DNA of 64,000 bases from Spirosoma agri (GTDB taxonomy: Bacteria > Bacteroidota > Bacteroidia > Cytophagales > Spirosomataceae): NCBI RefSeq assembly GCF_010747415.1, contig NZ_JAAGNZ010000001.1, positions 434,001-498,000 of the forward strand, given 5' to 3'. The position numbers and the translations under genes are program-made. This document shows, one piece after another, positions 1 to 9,116 of the stretch (positions are counted from its first letter, which is position 1; each line of letters opens with the position of its first letter). The notes under the pieces were generated by a model. That model made no database searches. It had not been told where the DNA came from and saw nothing but the letters and a program-made list of their open reading frames with translations.

Positions 1-186
1 TTGCTCGGCCCTAGGTACATTAATCAGCAGATCCTGAAAGGTCTGGTATCGATTCGCCTGATCGTACTGTTGGGCCTGTATAAAGAACTCCTGGTGCGTT
101 TCGTCAAAGACGGCTTTGTCCCAGCTTTTCTGCGATGATGCGTCGATAATTTTACAATAGCTTAACCGAACCAGCCCTTTCACCAT
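1..186 (-). CDS. Unidentified protein, N-terminal part only (cut by window edge)
   Basis: A reading frame on the minus strand runs from an ATG at 186 out of the left edge, and stays open upstream as far as a stop at 274-276. It encodes at least 62 residues beginning MVKGLVRLSY and containing the charged and Gln-rich stretch FIQAQQYDQANRYQTF. Codon choice looks like that of the neighbouring real genes. I recognise no domain. It would lie downstream of the dioxygenase gene on the same strand. The start could also be one of the non-ATG codons between 186 and 273. Confidence 0.4.
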   Translation of the reverse strand, partial: MVKGLVRLSYCKIIDASSQKSWDKAVFDETHQEFFIQAQQYDQANRYQTFQDLLINVPRAEQ

Positions 187-277
187 GAGTACGTTTAATC
201 TGCATTTGCGGAATAGCCCGATGAACGATCTACACGAGTTCACCGAGCTACTTTCCTGATCGAGATAGACAAGTCAA

Positions 278-1030
278 TTAAGCACTAACGACAATCGTAT
301 GCGTCAGGGTATAACCCGCCGAAATACTCCCGGCAACAGTAGCCAGTTCCGTCGTGAATCCGTCTGAAAATACGTTATCACTTTCGTTTTTAGTATCCTG
401 TGATCCCTTGGTATAGCCGTACGACTGAGCGGTAGTATAAACGGTGTTCGAGATGTCGTACGGGAAGGCAATCTGCGTGACCAGCAGTGATTTTCCGGTC
501 GAGCTGTAAACGTGAACGTGAATATGGGGAGCACGACCCGAATACCAGCCAGGGAAAATCGAGGTGAACGACACCAAACCATTCGCATCGGTTGTCTGTC
601 GACCACGTAGAAAATCGACCGTAGTAAAGTTGACGCTTTGCATGCCCGTACCGCCGTACTCAGAGTAATAACCATCTTTGTCGCAATGCCAGATGTCGAC
701 CAAGGCACCCGACAGCGCGGCACAGCTACTGTTCGAGTTCTTGATGGTGATGTTGATGGTGAAGGCTACACCGGTCCGGTCATCGCGAATATCTTTGCGG
801 ACGAAGTTAGCTGGCACTTTGGTTGGAAATGGGCCTTCGGTTTCTGAGGGCGTAACGGAGCAGTTGCTGGAGGAACTTCCGTTCGTTGAGCCAGTCGATG
901 TGCTCGTGCCGGTGGTCGTGGTTGTACTGGGCGTGACATCCGTTGATGAGCAGGCATTAATGGCGGGCAAAACAGTGGCTATGCCCAATAAACTCCCGAA
1001 GCCTCGTTTCAAAAACTCTTTACGTTCCAT
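278..1030 (-). CDS. Intradiol ring-cleavage dioxygenase family lipoprotein
   Basis: The 250-residue protein resembles the intradiol dioxygenases (catechol/protocatechuate 3,4-dioxygenase fold), non-haem Fe(III) enzymes that cleave aromatic rings between two hydroxyl groups. The N-terminus has Lys/Arg residues, a hydrophobic segment and Cys27 in an INAC lipobox, so it is probably an exported lipoprotein. A Thr/Ser/Gly-rich linker (about residues 30-56) leads to the catalytic domain. Expected Fe ligands are visible: Tyr121/122 in DGYYSEY, Tyr163 in PGWYSG, and His169 and His171 in PHIHVHV. Exported members of this family are common in Bacteroidota and their substrates are mostly unknown. No other aromatic degradation gene is nearby, so a true catabolic role is not supported by context. 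Confidence 0.85.
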   Translation of the reverse strand: MERKEFLKRGFGSLLGIATVLPAINACSSTDVTPSTTTTTGTSTSTGSTNGSSSSNCSVTPSETEGPFPTKVPANFVRKDIRDDRTGVAFTINITIKNSNSSCAALSGALVDIWHCDKDGYYSEYGGTGMQSVNFTTVDFLRGRQTTDANGLVSFTSIFPGWYSGRAPHIHVHVYSSTGKSLLVTQIAFPYDISNTVYTTAQSYGYTKGSQDTKNESDNVFSDGFTTELATVAGSISAGYTLTHTIVVSA

Positions 1031-1185
1031 GTCAATCAGTCGATAGGTTGATTTATATACTCTAGTACGCTGATAGTGAGCAGAACGTTGTATTGATAAA
1101 CGACTTTGAGGTAAACAGGCTGATTGTGTCGGTTAATGCAGGCTTTTCCTGTTTCGCTAAGAAACGGTGACGTGATTATGGCAAC

Positions 1186-1896
1186 CTAGGTCCCAAATTG
1201 CCGGAAAAAGTCAGCTTCATAACTCGCCCCAATCGGAATTTCGTGGCCCGCCAGTAAAATGGTTTTGTTGCGGACAGCTTCAATGCGATTCATGGGAACG
1301 ATAAATGAGCGATGAACGCGACTAAAGCGTTCGGGTGAGGCCGCCGTTTCGGGAAGTTGTTGCAGGATCGCCTTCATCGTCATGCGACAGACAACGGGCT
1401 TTTCCTGCTGCCGGTGGATTTTAAGATAATCGTCCAATCCCTCAATGAACAGAATGTCGGACAACGGAATCTGATACAGCCGGTAGTCGGCCCGAACGTA
1501 TAAATAAGCCGGTTTACCCCGTTCAGTCTGCTGCTGCCTGAATTGATAGGCGTCACGTGCTTTGTTAACCGCCTGCTCGAATCGGTCGAATGTAAACGGC
1601 TTAAGCAGATAGTCTGCTGCGTTGAGCGTAAACCCTTCTACGGCATATTCAGAGTAAGCCGTCGTAAAAATAACCAGCGTGGGCTGCGGTAATAACTTAT
1701 GAAAATCAAGCCCCGACAAGGCGGGCATATTGATGTCGAGAAAAATCAGATCAACGGCGTTGGTAGCCAGAAAATCCAAGGCTTCGTTAGCCCTGAAGAA
1801 CGTTTTTTGCAGCTCGATGAAATCAACGCGCCCGCAAAAATTGCTAAGGATCCGGAGAGCTGGTGGTTCATCATCGACGGCAATGGCTCGAATCAT
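1186..1896 (-). CDS. LytTR-family response regulator
   Basis: This 236-residue protein has an N-terminal receiver domain (about 1-120) and a C-terminal LytTR DNA-binding domain (about 135-235). The receiver shows the acidic pair Asp8/Asp9, the phosphoacceptor Asp54 in FLDINMP and the conserved Lys99 in YLLKPF. The LytTR part contains the typical ILFIEGLDDYLKIH and RVHRSFIVPMNRIE segments. It is the partner of the upstream histidine kinase gene: the two overlap by four bases in the ATGA arrangement, so they are translationally coupled. Regulators of this class bind as direct-repeat dimers, often near their own target operons. The target here cannot be read from the sequence. Confidence 0.93.
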   Translation of the reverse strand: MIRAIAVDDEPPALRILSNFCGRVDFIELQKTFFRANEALDFLATNAVDLIFLDINMPALSGLDFHKLLPQPTLVIFTTAYSEYAVEGFTLNAADYLLKPFTFDRFEQAVNKARDAYQFRQQQTERGKPAYLYVRADYRLYQIPLSDILFIEGLDDYLKIHRQQEKPVVCRMTMKAILQQLPETAASPERFSRVHRSFIVPMNRIEAVRNKTILLAGHEIPIGASYEADFFRQFGT

Positions 1897-3011
1897 GTCA
1901 GCGTGAGGTATAAATCGACCGTGAAGTCAGCAGGCTGGTCGTTGATCTGTAACTGGTGCTGCTTCGGATATACTAACTGCAAGCGGGCCTGGGTGTTTGC
2001 CAGGCCAATACCGCTGGTGGTAACGGTGTCCTGCGAAATACGGACTTTCTTATTGAAAACGTGGCAGTGCAGTTCATTCGCCTGAACCGACAAGCTGATT
2101 TGAATGTGCGAATCGTCGCTGGGATTTACGCCGTACTTGAACGCATTTTCGATGAACGAAATCAGAATCAGCGGAGCAATCTGATGACCGTTGGGTTGAC
2201 CGCTGATCGAAAAATCGATTTGAACTGTTTCGTCCAGCCGTATTTTTTGCAGGGCAACGTAATGGCTGATGTACTCCAGTTCTTTAGCCAGTGGCACCTG
2301 CTTGACGGCAGCGTCCTGAATCACGTAGCGCATCAAGGAAGAAAGGCGGGTAATGGCTTCGGCGGTCCGATCCGACTGTTCGAGGGCCAACGAATAGATA
2401 CTGTTCAGCGTATTGAACAGAAAATGCGGATTAATTTGAGCTTTCAAATACGATAATTCAGTATTTAGTTTTTCGCGTTCCGTTTCCCGCCATCGGTTGT
2501 TAACGCGAATAGCCAGCGACAGCAAAAAGCCGATCAGAAAAAGGAAAAATGTCTGACTAATTTCGGGCGGCAAGCCCGGTTGTTGTGATTGTCTTGGTTG
2601 AGGAAAGCCGTTCGGTGGCATCGGCGGACGACCACCTGGATTGAAAGGAGGCTGGTATCCTAGTTGATCGGGCGGTGGGGGAGGGAGCTGCTCCTGCCTT
2701 TGTGGTTTTAAAGACAATCCCCGGCGATTGATGCTGGTTAGCGTCTGTTCGATGATCAGGAAACAACCCAGAACGGTTAAACTGTATACTATATAATTTC
2801 TCGCAAAAAAGAACTGCGGGATCAGCACGTAGAAATTCGTGTAGAAAAAGGCTATTGTTAGCAGGTAGGACAGGAGATTGCGCTGCTCGTGCGGATTGTA
2901 GGCCAATTCAGCTACTTTCGAAAGACCGTCGTCGTCAATAATGTAAGGCAAAGCCAGGAAGGTCAGGCAACCGAACAGGTGAATGGCAATAAGGGATACC
3001 TTCTTATTCAT
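1893..3011 (-). CDS. LytS-like sensor histidine kinase
   Basis: The protein (372 residues from the ATG at 3011) has about four membrane segments in its first 190 residues, interrupted by a Pro/Gln/Gly-rich loop of about 60 residues, then a His_kinase (PF06580-type) dimerisation segment and an ATP-binding domain. The phosphorylated His lies in QINPHFLFNTLNSIYSL. The N box is FIENAFKYGV and the glycine box is SGIGLANTQARL. An upstream in-frame ATG at 3050 would add 13 residues (MIRFSNFPYSPTR). I prefer 3011 because the added part lacks membrane character and the protein then begins MNKKVSL. It shares a four-base overlap with the response regulator gene. Confidence 0.9.
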   Translation of the reverse strand: MNKKVSLIAIHLFGCLTFLALPYIIDDDGLSKVAELAYNPHEQRNLLSYLLTIAFFYTNFYVLIPQFFFARNYIVYSLTVLGCFLIIEQTLTSINRRGLSLKPQRQEQLPPPPPDQLGYQPPFNPGGRPPMPPNGFPQPRQSQQPGLPPEISQTFFLFLIGFLLSLAIRVNNRWRETEREKLNTELSYLKAQINPHFLFNTLNSIYSLALEQSDRTAEAITRLSSLMRYVIQDAAVKQVPLAKELEYISHYVALQKIRLDETVQIDFSISGQPNGHQIAPLILISFIENAFKYGVNPSDDSHIQISLSVQANELHCHVFNKKVRISQDTVTTSGIGLANTQARLQLVYPKQHQLQINDQPADFTVDLYLTLT

Positions 3012-3113
3012 ACGGGTAGGCGAATAAGGAAAGTTACTGAACCTGATCATTACTTGAGAAGAATCGCGGTAGAGATGCCGAATCTGCCGGTAAACGGCAC
3101 AGCTTACAAAAGC

Positions 3114-3147
3114 AGAAGCGTTCTGCTACTACGAACAGAACGCTTCT
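3114..3147 (-). terminator. Hairpin terminator after atpC
   Basis: A perfect 12-bp inverted repeat (3114-3125 and 3136-3147) with a 10-base loop lies 30 bases past the atpC stop codon. In minus-strand RNA it is followed by GCTTTTG, a short U-rich tail. It separates atpC from the histidine kinase gene. Confidence 0.7.
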
Positions 3148-3176
3148 TTATGAATTGCAACCGTACGGGTAGCTGC

Positions 3177-3422
3177 CTAGACAACAACAGCTTCGGCAAG
3201 AACCAGTACTTTATTTTGTAATACCTCAACGACACCACCATCAACGGTGAATGTCTGCTGGCCGGACGCTGTTTGCACAACAATCGGCCCGCGATCCAGG
3301 GTGCTCACTAACGGGGCGTGATCGTTCAGAACCTGAAACTGACCTTCGCTGCCCGGAAATGTAACGGCACTAGCCTCACCGGAAAAGACCTTACGGTCGG
3401 GAGTGATAATGTCTACTGTCAT
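3177..3422 (-). CDS. atpC: ATP synthase F1 epsilon subunit, short form
   Basis: This 81-residue protein is the epsilon subunit of F1Fo ATP synthase, part of the central rotor stalk on the cytoplasmic side. It contains the N-terminal beta-sandwich (VDIITPDRKVFSGEA, FPGSEGQFQVLNDHAPLVSTL, VDGGVVEVLQNKVLVLAE) and stops before the C-terminal helical hairpin that in other bacteria inhibits ATP hydrolysis. Bacteroidota commonly have this short form, so I do not call it truncated. It lies downstream of atpD on the same strand but with another gene between them, which is unusual. Confidence 0.95.
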   Translation of the reverse strand: MTVDIITPDRKVFSGEASAVTFPGSEGQFQVLNDHAPLVSTLDRGPIVVQTASGQQTFTVDGGVVEVLQNKVLVLAEAVVV

Positions 3423-3440
3423 ACGATAGGTATGATATAG

Positions 3441-3496
3441 GATGTATGCTATAGGATTGGCTGACTAACCTTCCTCCTATAGCCTATGCCTACATC
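3441..3496 (-). other. Imperfect hairpin between the exported protein gene and atpC
   Basis: The 76-base gap contains paired segments GCTATAGGA (3448-3456) with TCCTATAGC (3475-3483), extended by GATGTA (3441-3446) with TACATC (3491-3496). It starts two bases beyond the stop codon of the upstream gene. It may be an attenuator or RNA end that uncouples atpC from the gene before it. No U tract is visible. Confidence 0.5.
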
Positions 3497-3498
3497 GT

Positions 3499-4167
3499 TT
3501 ATAAAACTCCTTTTACTAAGTTAAGTAAGCTACTGATCTGGGTCTTTGCCGCCGGTTCAGCCGCTTTTGCCGTTAAACCACCCTGATCTAATTTACTGAC
3601 AGTACTCAATGCTTTGGAGAGCAACGACTGGCTAGTCGATTGGCTCGTGCCGCTAAGTCCTGACAGTGCGCTGCCAATGCCACTCAAACTGCTTGTTAGC
3701 TGACTGCCTTTGCCAATCAGTGATCCGGCTGCCAACAGTCCTTCGAGTTTGTTACCGCCTGATGCCAGCTTAGCCAGATCAACGGCCTTCCCGAGCAAAC
3801 CGCTTCCCAATGCTCCGGTTGGAATCAAGGGTAGCAAGGCTTTCAGTTTACTGGCCTGAGCCAATAACTTTGTCTTGAAGGAAGTTGGCTTTCGTTCCGC
3901 TTCCGCTTCTAAACCGGCAATACCCGTTTTAAGCTCCTCCGTTGTTGTGGTCTTATCCCCTTTCGCTAGCGCAGCTACGGCACTGTCCAGATGGGCAGTC
4001 GCGGTCGATGAACTATCCTGTGGTATAAGCGCAACCTCACTGATCGCACCTGTTGCTAAAGATGCTTGAACTAATGGCGTTACGGTCTGGGCGACACCAG
4101 CGGTTACAAGAAACAGGCTCAAGGGTAGCAACAACATGCCCGAACTAAATCTAATCGACGATTTCAT
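3499..4167 (-). CDS. Exported Ala/Ser/Leu-rich protein of unknown function between atpD and atpC
   Basis: The 222-residue product has a clear signal peptide (MKSSIRFSSGMLLLPLSLFLVTAGVAQ, cleavage near residue 26). The mature part is rich in Ala, Ser, Leu, Gly and Lys, poor in aromatic residues, has no Cys, and is predicted to be mainly helical with small-residue repeats such as GSGLLGKAVDLAKLASGGNK and SLSGIGSALSGLSG. I recognise no known family. It is on the same strand as atpD and atpC but is flanked on both sides by hairpins, so it may be an independent transcription unit. An exported protein has no known part in F1 assembly, so the position may be chance or a recent insertion. Confidence 0.8.
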   Translation of the reverse strand: MKSSIRFSSGMLLLPLSLFLVTAGVAQTVTPLVQASLATGAISEVALIPQDSSSTATAHLDSAVAALAKGDKTTTTEELKTGIAGLEAEAERKPTSFKTKLLAQASKLKALLPLIPTGALGSGLLGKAVDLAKLASGGNKLEGLLAAGSLIGKGSQLTSSLSGIGSALSGLSGTSQSTSQSLLSKALSTVSKLDQGGLTAKAAEPAAKTQISSLLNLVKGVL

Positions 4168-4225
4168 AAAACTAATTGCATTTCTGTTTATGGACCGTTA
4201 GACTTAAAAACGGGCACTTGGTTTC

Positions 4226-4270
4226 TCATAGAGGCCTGACAAATAAAATAAAGCTGACAGACCTCTATGA
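4226..4270 (-). terminator. Probable hairpin terminator after atpD
   Basis: Nine perfect pairs (4226-4234 with 4262-4270) begin 9 bases past the atpD stop. They continue through one mismatch, which is a U-G pair only in minus-strand RNA, and three more pairs. A U tract after the stem is lacking, so it may act as a 3-prime-end stabiliser rather than a classical terminator. Confidence 0.5.
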
Positions 4271-4279
4271 TTTTTATGC

Positions 4280-5885
<1,606 letters not shown>

Positions 5886-6088
5886 GGCGTAGCCTAGTCA
5901 TTTTCGGGTTATTAGACCCTAGAATGCATTTGGTAGTTAGGTTTTTATCCTGAGGAGTAAACAAAATCGGCCCGGAGCGGATTTGTACAAAAGTCAGTTG
6001 CTGGTGGTTGGCACTACCTGAGTTACTTTTCAATAATAAATGGATTACAACCGACTAACCACCAATTTGTCACTAACCACTCTGTTTC

Positions 6089-7681
6089 ATGCTTCAACAA
6101 CGCTCAAGCGGCCTTCTGCTCCATATTACGTCATTACCCTCCGCGCACGGCGTTGGGGACTTAGGGCCGGAAGCATACCGCTTCGCCGATTTCCTGTACG
6201 CTGCTGGTCAAACCTATTGGCAAATTCTGCCCCTGACGCCGGTCGATCCGGGAGCGGGCTTTTCACCCTACAGTAGCCCTTCGGCTTTTGCTGGCAATGT
6301 TCTATTGATTAGTCTGGAAAAGCTGGCCGAAGACAATCTGCTAAGCCCAGAGGATCTGGCGGTGTTCAATGAACAGTCGCTTCAGGGGGTTTCGGTAAGC
6401 GAAGCTCCGTCCACATCCGGTGATACGACATCGGCCGTGCTGGCCGGACCGCTTGTGCTGGCACCGTCCACGCTTCATGCTGCCTGGCTAAAAAAACGTC
6501 CTCTCCTGCAAGTAGCCGCCGAAACGTTCCTGCGCGAAGCAACGCCTGGTCAACGCAGTGATTATGATCGGTTTTGTCTCTGGCAGACTGACTGGCTCGA
6601 GGATTATGCCCTTTTTTCGGCCCTGCAAGAGGAAACCGGTGAACCGACTTGGGTGCGCTGGTCGGAGGATATCGTTCGACGCGAACCGGCTGCGCTGGCC
6701 CGTCAGCGGGAGTTGCTCCATGACCGGATTGAGGTGATCAAGGTCTTGCAATATTTCTTTCTGCGGCAATGGAATGAGCTGATCGCGTATTGCTACACTC
6801 GGAAAATACACCTCATCGGCGATATTCCGATCTACGTTCAGTTCAACAGCGCTGATGTGTGGGCCAACCAGACTCTGTTCAAACTGGATGATCACTTGCA
6901 GCCTTTGTTTGTTGCTGGGGCTCCACCCGATTATTTCAGTGAGTATGGCCAGCGATGGGGAAATCCGATCTATGATTGGGAAGAACATCGGCGAACGGGT
7001 TTTGCCTGGTGGATGCACCGCCTAAGGCATCAGATGTCGCTGTACAGTCTGACGCGCCTTGACCACTTTCTGGGTTTTGCGATCTATTGGGAAATTCCCG
7101 CCAGTGAGCCAACCGCCAAAGTTGGGGAGTGGGTAAAAGCCCCGATCGAGCCGTTTATGCACGCGATGTACCGCCAGTTCGTGCATTTGCCAGTCATTGC
7201 GGAAGATCTGGGAGCTCGTACGGCTGACATGCAGCCTCATCTGCGTCATTATGGTATTCCGGGTATGCGTGTGATTCAGTTTGGCTTCGGGGATGATTTG
7301 CCAACGTCTTCTCACGCCGTTCATAACCATACTGAAAATGTGGTCGTTTATTCGGGTACGCACGATAACAACACAACCCTGGGCTGGTTCCGTGAATCCA
7401 GTGCAGAGGTACGCCAACGACTGGATGAGTACATTGGCGTTCCCGTTGACGAAGATAATGTCGTCGATCAGGTTGTTCGCTTGACGATGCAATCCGTTGC
7501 CCGACTCGCTATTATGCCCGTACAGGACATTCTAAATCTTGACGAAACCAACCGAATGAATACGCCGGGGCTGGGCGGTCGAAGTTGGCAATGGCGATTA
7601 CAATCTGGTCAATTGACCGATGAAGCCGCTGAAAAGTTGTTGAAAATCACAAAAATGACGGGCCGGGCCGAAGGCGCGTAA
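6089..7681 (+). CDS. malQ: 4-alpha-glucanotransferase (amylomaltase)
   Basis: A 530-residue GH77 enzyme that transfers maltosyl and longer alpha-1,4-glucan segments between chains, in the cytoplasm, in glycogen and maltodextrin metabolism. It opens with the typical RSSGLLLHITSLPS and GDLGPEAY segments. Family motifs are LIGDIPIYV, AGAPPDYFSEYGQRWGNPIYDW, the nucleophile Asp in TRLDHFLGF, the acid/base Glu in VIAEDLG, and the third carboxylate in GTHDNNT. Length and motif order fit a type I amylomaltase without extra domains. It stands alone, divergent from atpD and convergent with the aldo/keto reductase. Confidence 0.96.
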   Translation: MLQQRSSGLLLHITSLPSAHGVGDLGPEAYRFADFLYAAGQTYWQILPLTPVDPGAGFSPYSSPSAFAGNVLLISLEKLAEDNLLSPEDLAVFNEQSLQGVSVSEAPSTSGDTTSAVLAGPLVLAPSTLHAAWLKKRPLLQVAAETFLREATPGQRSDYDRFCLWQTDWLEDYALFSALQEETGEPTWVRWSEDIVRREPAALARQRELLHDRIEVIKVLQYFFLRQWNELIAYCYTRKIHLIGDIPIYVQFNSADVWANQTLFKLDDHLQPLFVAGAPPDYFSEYGQRWGNPIYDWEEHRRTGFAWWMHRLRHQMSLYSLTRLDHFLGFAIYWEIPASEPTAKVGEWVKAPIEPFMHAMYRQFVHLPVIAEDLGARTADMQPHLRHYGIPGMRVIQFGFGDDLPTSSHAVHNHTENVVVYSGTHDNNTTLGWFRESSAEVRQRLDEYIGVPVDEDNVVDQVVRLTMQSVARLAIMPVQDILNLDETNRMNTPGLGGRSWQWRLQSGQLTDEAAEKLLKITKMTGRAEGA

Positions 7682-7802
7682 CAGAGAACTATACGGATCA
7701 GGTAATGCGGGCGAGAGCCCATGAAGCCGAAGGCTACGCTGTCGAGTTGAATATCAAATCAACGTAGTATTCGGTTCCACGAGCTCCCGCCTGCGGTACT
7801 TG

Positions 7803-8795
7803 TTAAACTAATTCCAGCGTCTGGATTTGTTCATTGATGAACGCCAGTTCATCGGCTGAAAGTGTGATGTCGATGGCTTTGGCGTTCTGGATGGCCTGTT
7901 CAGCATTACGGGCTCCAACCAGTGCTGCGGTAATGCCCGGCTGTTCGATGGTCCAGCGGATAACCAGTTGGCCCATACTGGCGTTTTTCTCATCGGCCAA
8001 TGGCTTGAGTTTCTCCAGAAATGCGCTGGTCTGAACAATGTTCTGCTCCTTAAAGAAGCGATACCCGGCCCGGTGATCGCCTTCGGCAAACTGGTGACCC
8101 GGCTTTATTTTTCCGGTTAGTAGACCCCGTTCCATAGGACTGTAGGCCAGAATACCTTTTTTATGTTCGAGTGAGTAAGGTACTAGCGAGTCATTGATCG
8201 CCTGGTTGAGCATACTGAACGGCACCTGATTCGATGCCAATTTCACCACGGACTCGGCTAGCTGCATCTGTTCGGCCGTATAGTTGCTGACTCCCGCTTG
8301 TCGAATCTTACCCTGCTCGATCAGCCGTAGCACGGCTTCCATGCTCTCTTCGATTGGAGTCGTTATGTCGGGCCAGTGCATTTGATACAGATCAATGTAA
8401 TCGGTGCCAAGCCGTTTCAGACTGTCTTCACATTCCTTAATGATACTTTCCTTGCCAGAATATTTATAGACATCGATAGGCTTACCAGCGTTATCCTGAC
8501 TTTTAAAGCCAAAATCACCTTTGGCAAGATCCCAGCGCATGCCGTATTTCGTCAGAATCTGTATTTTATCGCGGGGAAGATCCTTGATGGCTTCACCGAC
8601 TATTTCTTCACTGGCTCCCTGCCCGTAGATGGGTGCGGTATCGATCGATGTCACGCCCAACTCGTACGATGCCCTAATGGCGTCAATAGCTCCTGTTTGT
8701 TCCGTGCCGCCCCACATCCAACCCCCGGCCGCCCATGCGCCAAATGTGATGACGGAAACGGATAGATCCGAATCACCTACTTTTCTGTATTCCAT
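7803..8795 (-). CDS. Aldo/keto reductase
   Basis: A 330-residue NADPH-dependent oxidoreductase of the aldo/keto reductase superfamily, with a TIM barrel expected in the cytoplasm. The catalytic tetrad is visible as Asp and Tyr in SIDTAPIYGQGASEE, Lys in ILTKYG and His in LYQMHWPD. Toward the C-terminus, ALVGARNAEQAIQNAKA is the cofactor-binding segment typical of the YhdN/Tas-like group. The substrate cannot be named. It is transcribed convergently with malQ and divergently from the propeller lipoprotein. Confidence 0.93.
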   Translation of the reverse strand: MEYRKVGDSDLSVSVITFGAWAAGGWMWGGTEQTGAIDAIRASYELGVTSIDTAPIYGQGASEEIVGEAIKDLPRDKIQILTKYGMRWDLAKGDFGFKSQDNAGKPIDVYKYSGKESIIKECEDSLKRLGTDYIDLYQMHWPDITTPIEESMEAVLRLIEQGKIRQAGVSNYTAEQMQLAESVVKLASNQVPFSMLNQAINDSLVPYSLEHKKGILAYSPMERGLLTGKIKPGHQFAEGDHRAGYRFFKEQNIVQTSAFLEKLKPLADEKNASMGQLVIRWTIEQPGITAALVGARNAEQAIQNAKAIDITLSADELAFINEQIQTLELV

Positions 8796-9116
8796 GTCTC
8801 TTTTGATAACGTTGTACGCTTCTTGTAAAAGAAGAATTTAGCCTTTTTGTTGCCAACAGGACCGTTACCGTTTCTTGCGGATGCACTTAGTCACAAGATG
8901 TTAATGAATACGATATAAGAAAAAGCATCAGAATTTTGGCGTTTACGCATACCTATTTTCGCTTCTGTTTATTTATAAAGATTCTTTATTTTATATATCG
9001 TTACAATGGCACAGTAAATGCTAGATGTCATTCAGGGTAATGCCTGGCTAACCAAGTGACGATTTCTCATCGATTTCGACGTTCGGTTAGCTTGTTCAAC
9101 TCAATTTGTGCGACTA
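8796..9116. other. Divergent intergenic region, 321 bases
   Basis: This AT-rich stretch separates the starts of the aldo/keto reductase (minus) and the propeller lipoprotein (plus), so it must hold both promoters. I found no full TTG-N19-TAnnTTTG match on either strand. The segment 8970-9005 is almost pure A/T. No reading frame or inverted repeat of note. Confidence 0.5.

Noticed and set aside
3177-3422. atpC as a truncated gene
   Set aside because: Short epsilon subunits lacking the helical C-terminus are normal in Bacteroidota.
7682-7802. Possible hairpin or gene remnant between malQ and the aldo/keto reductase
   Set aside because: Only short complementary pieces (GCGGG and CCCGC) are present and no frame continues from either side.
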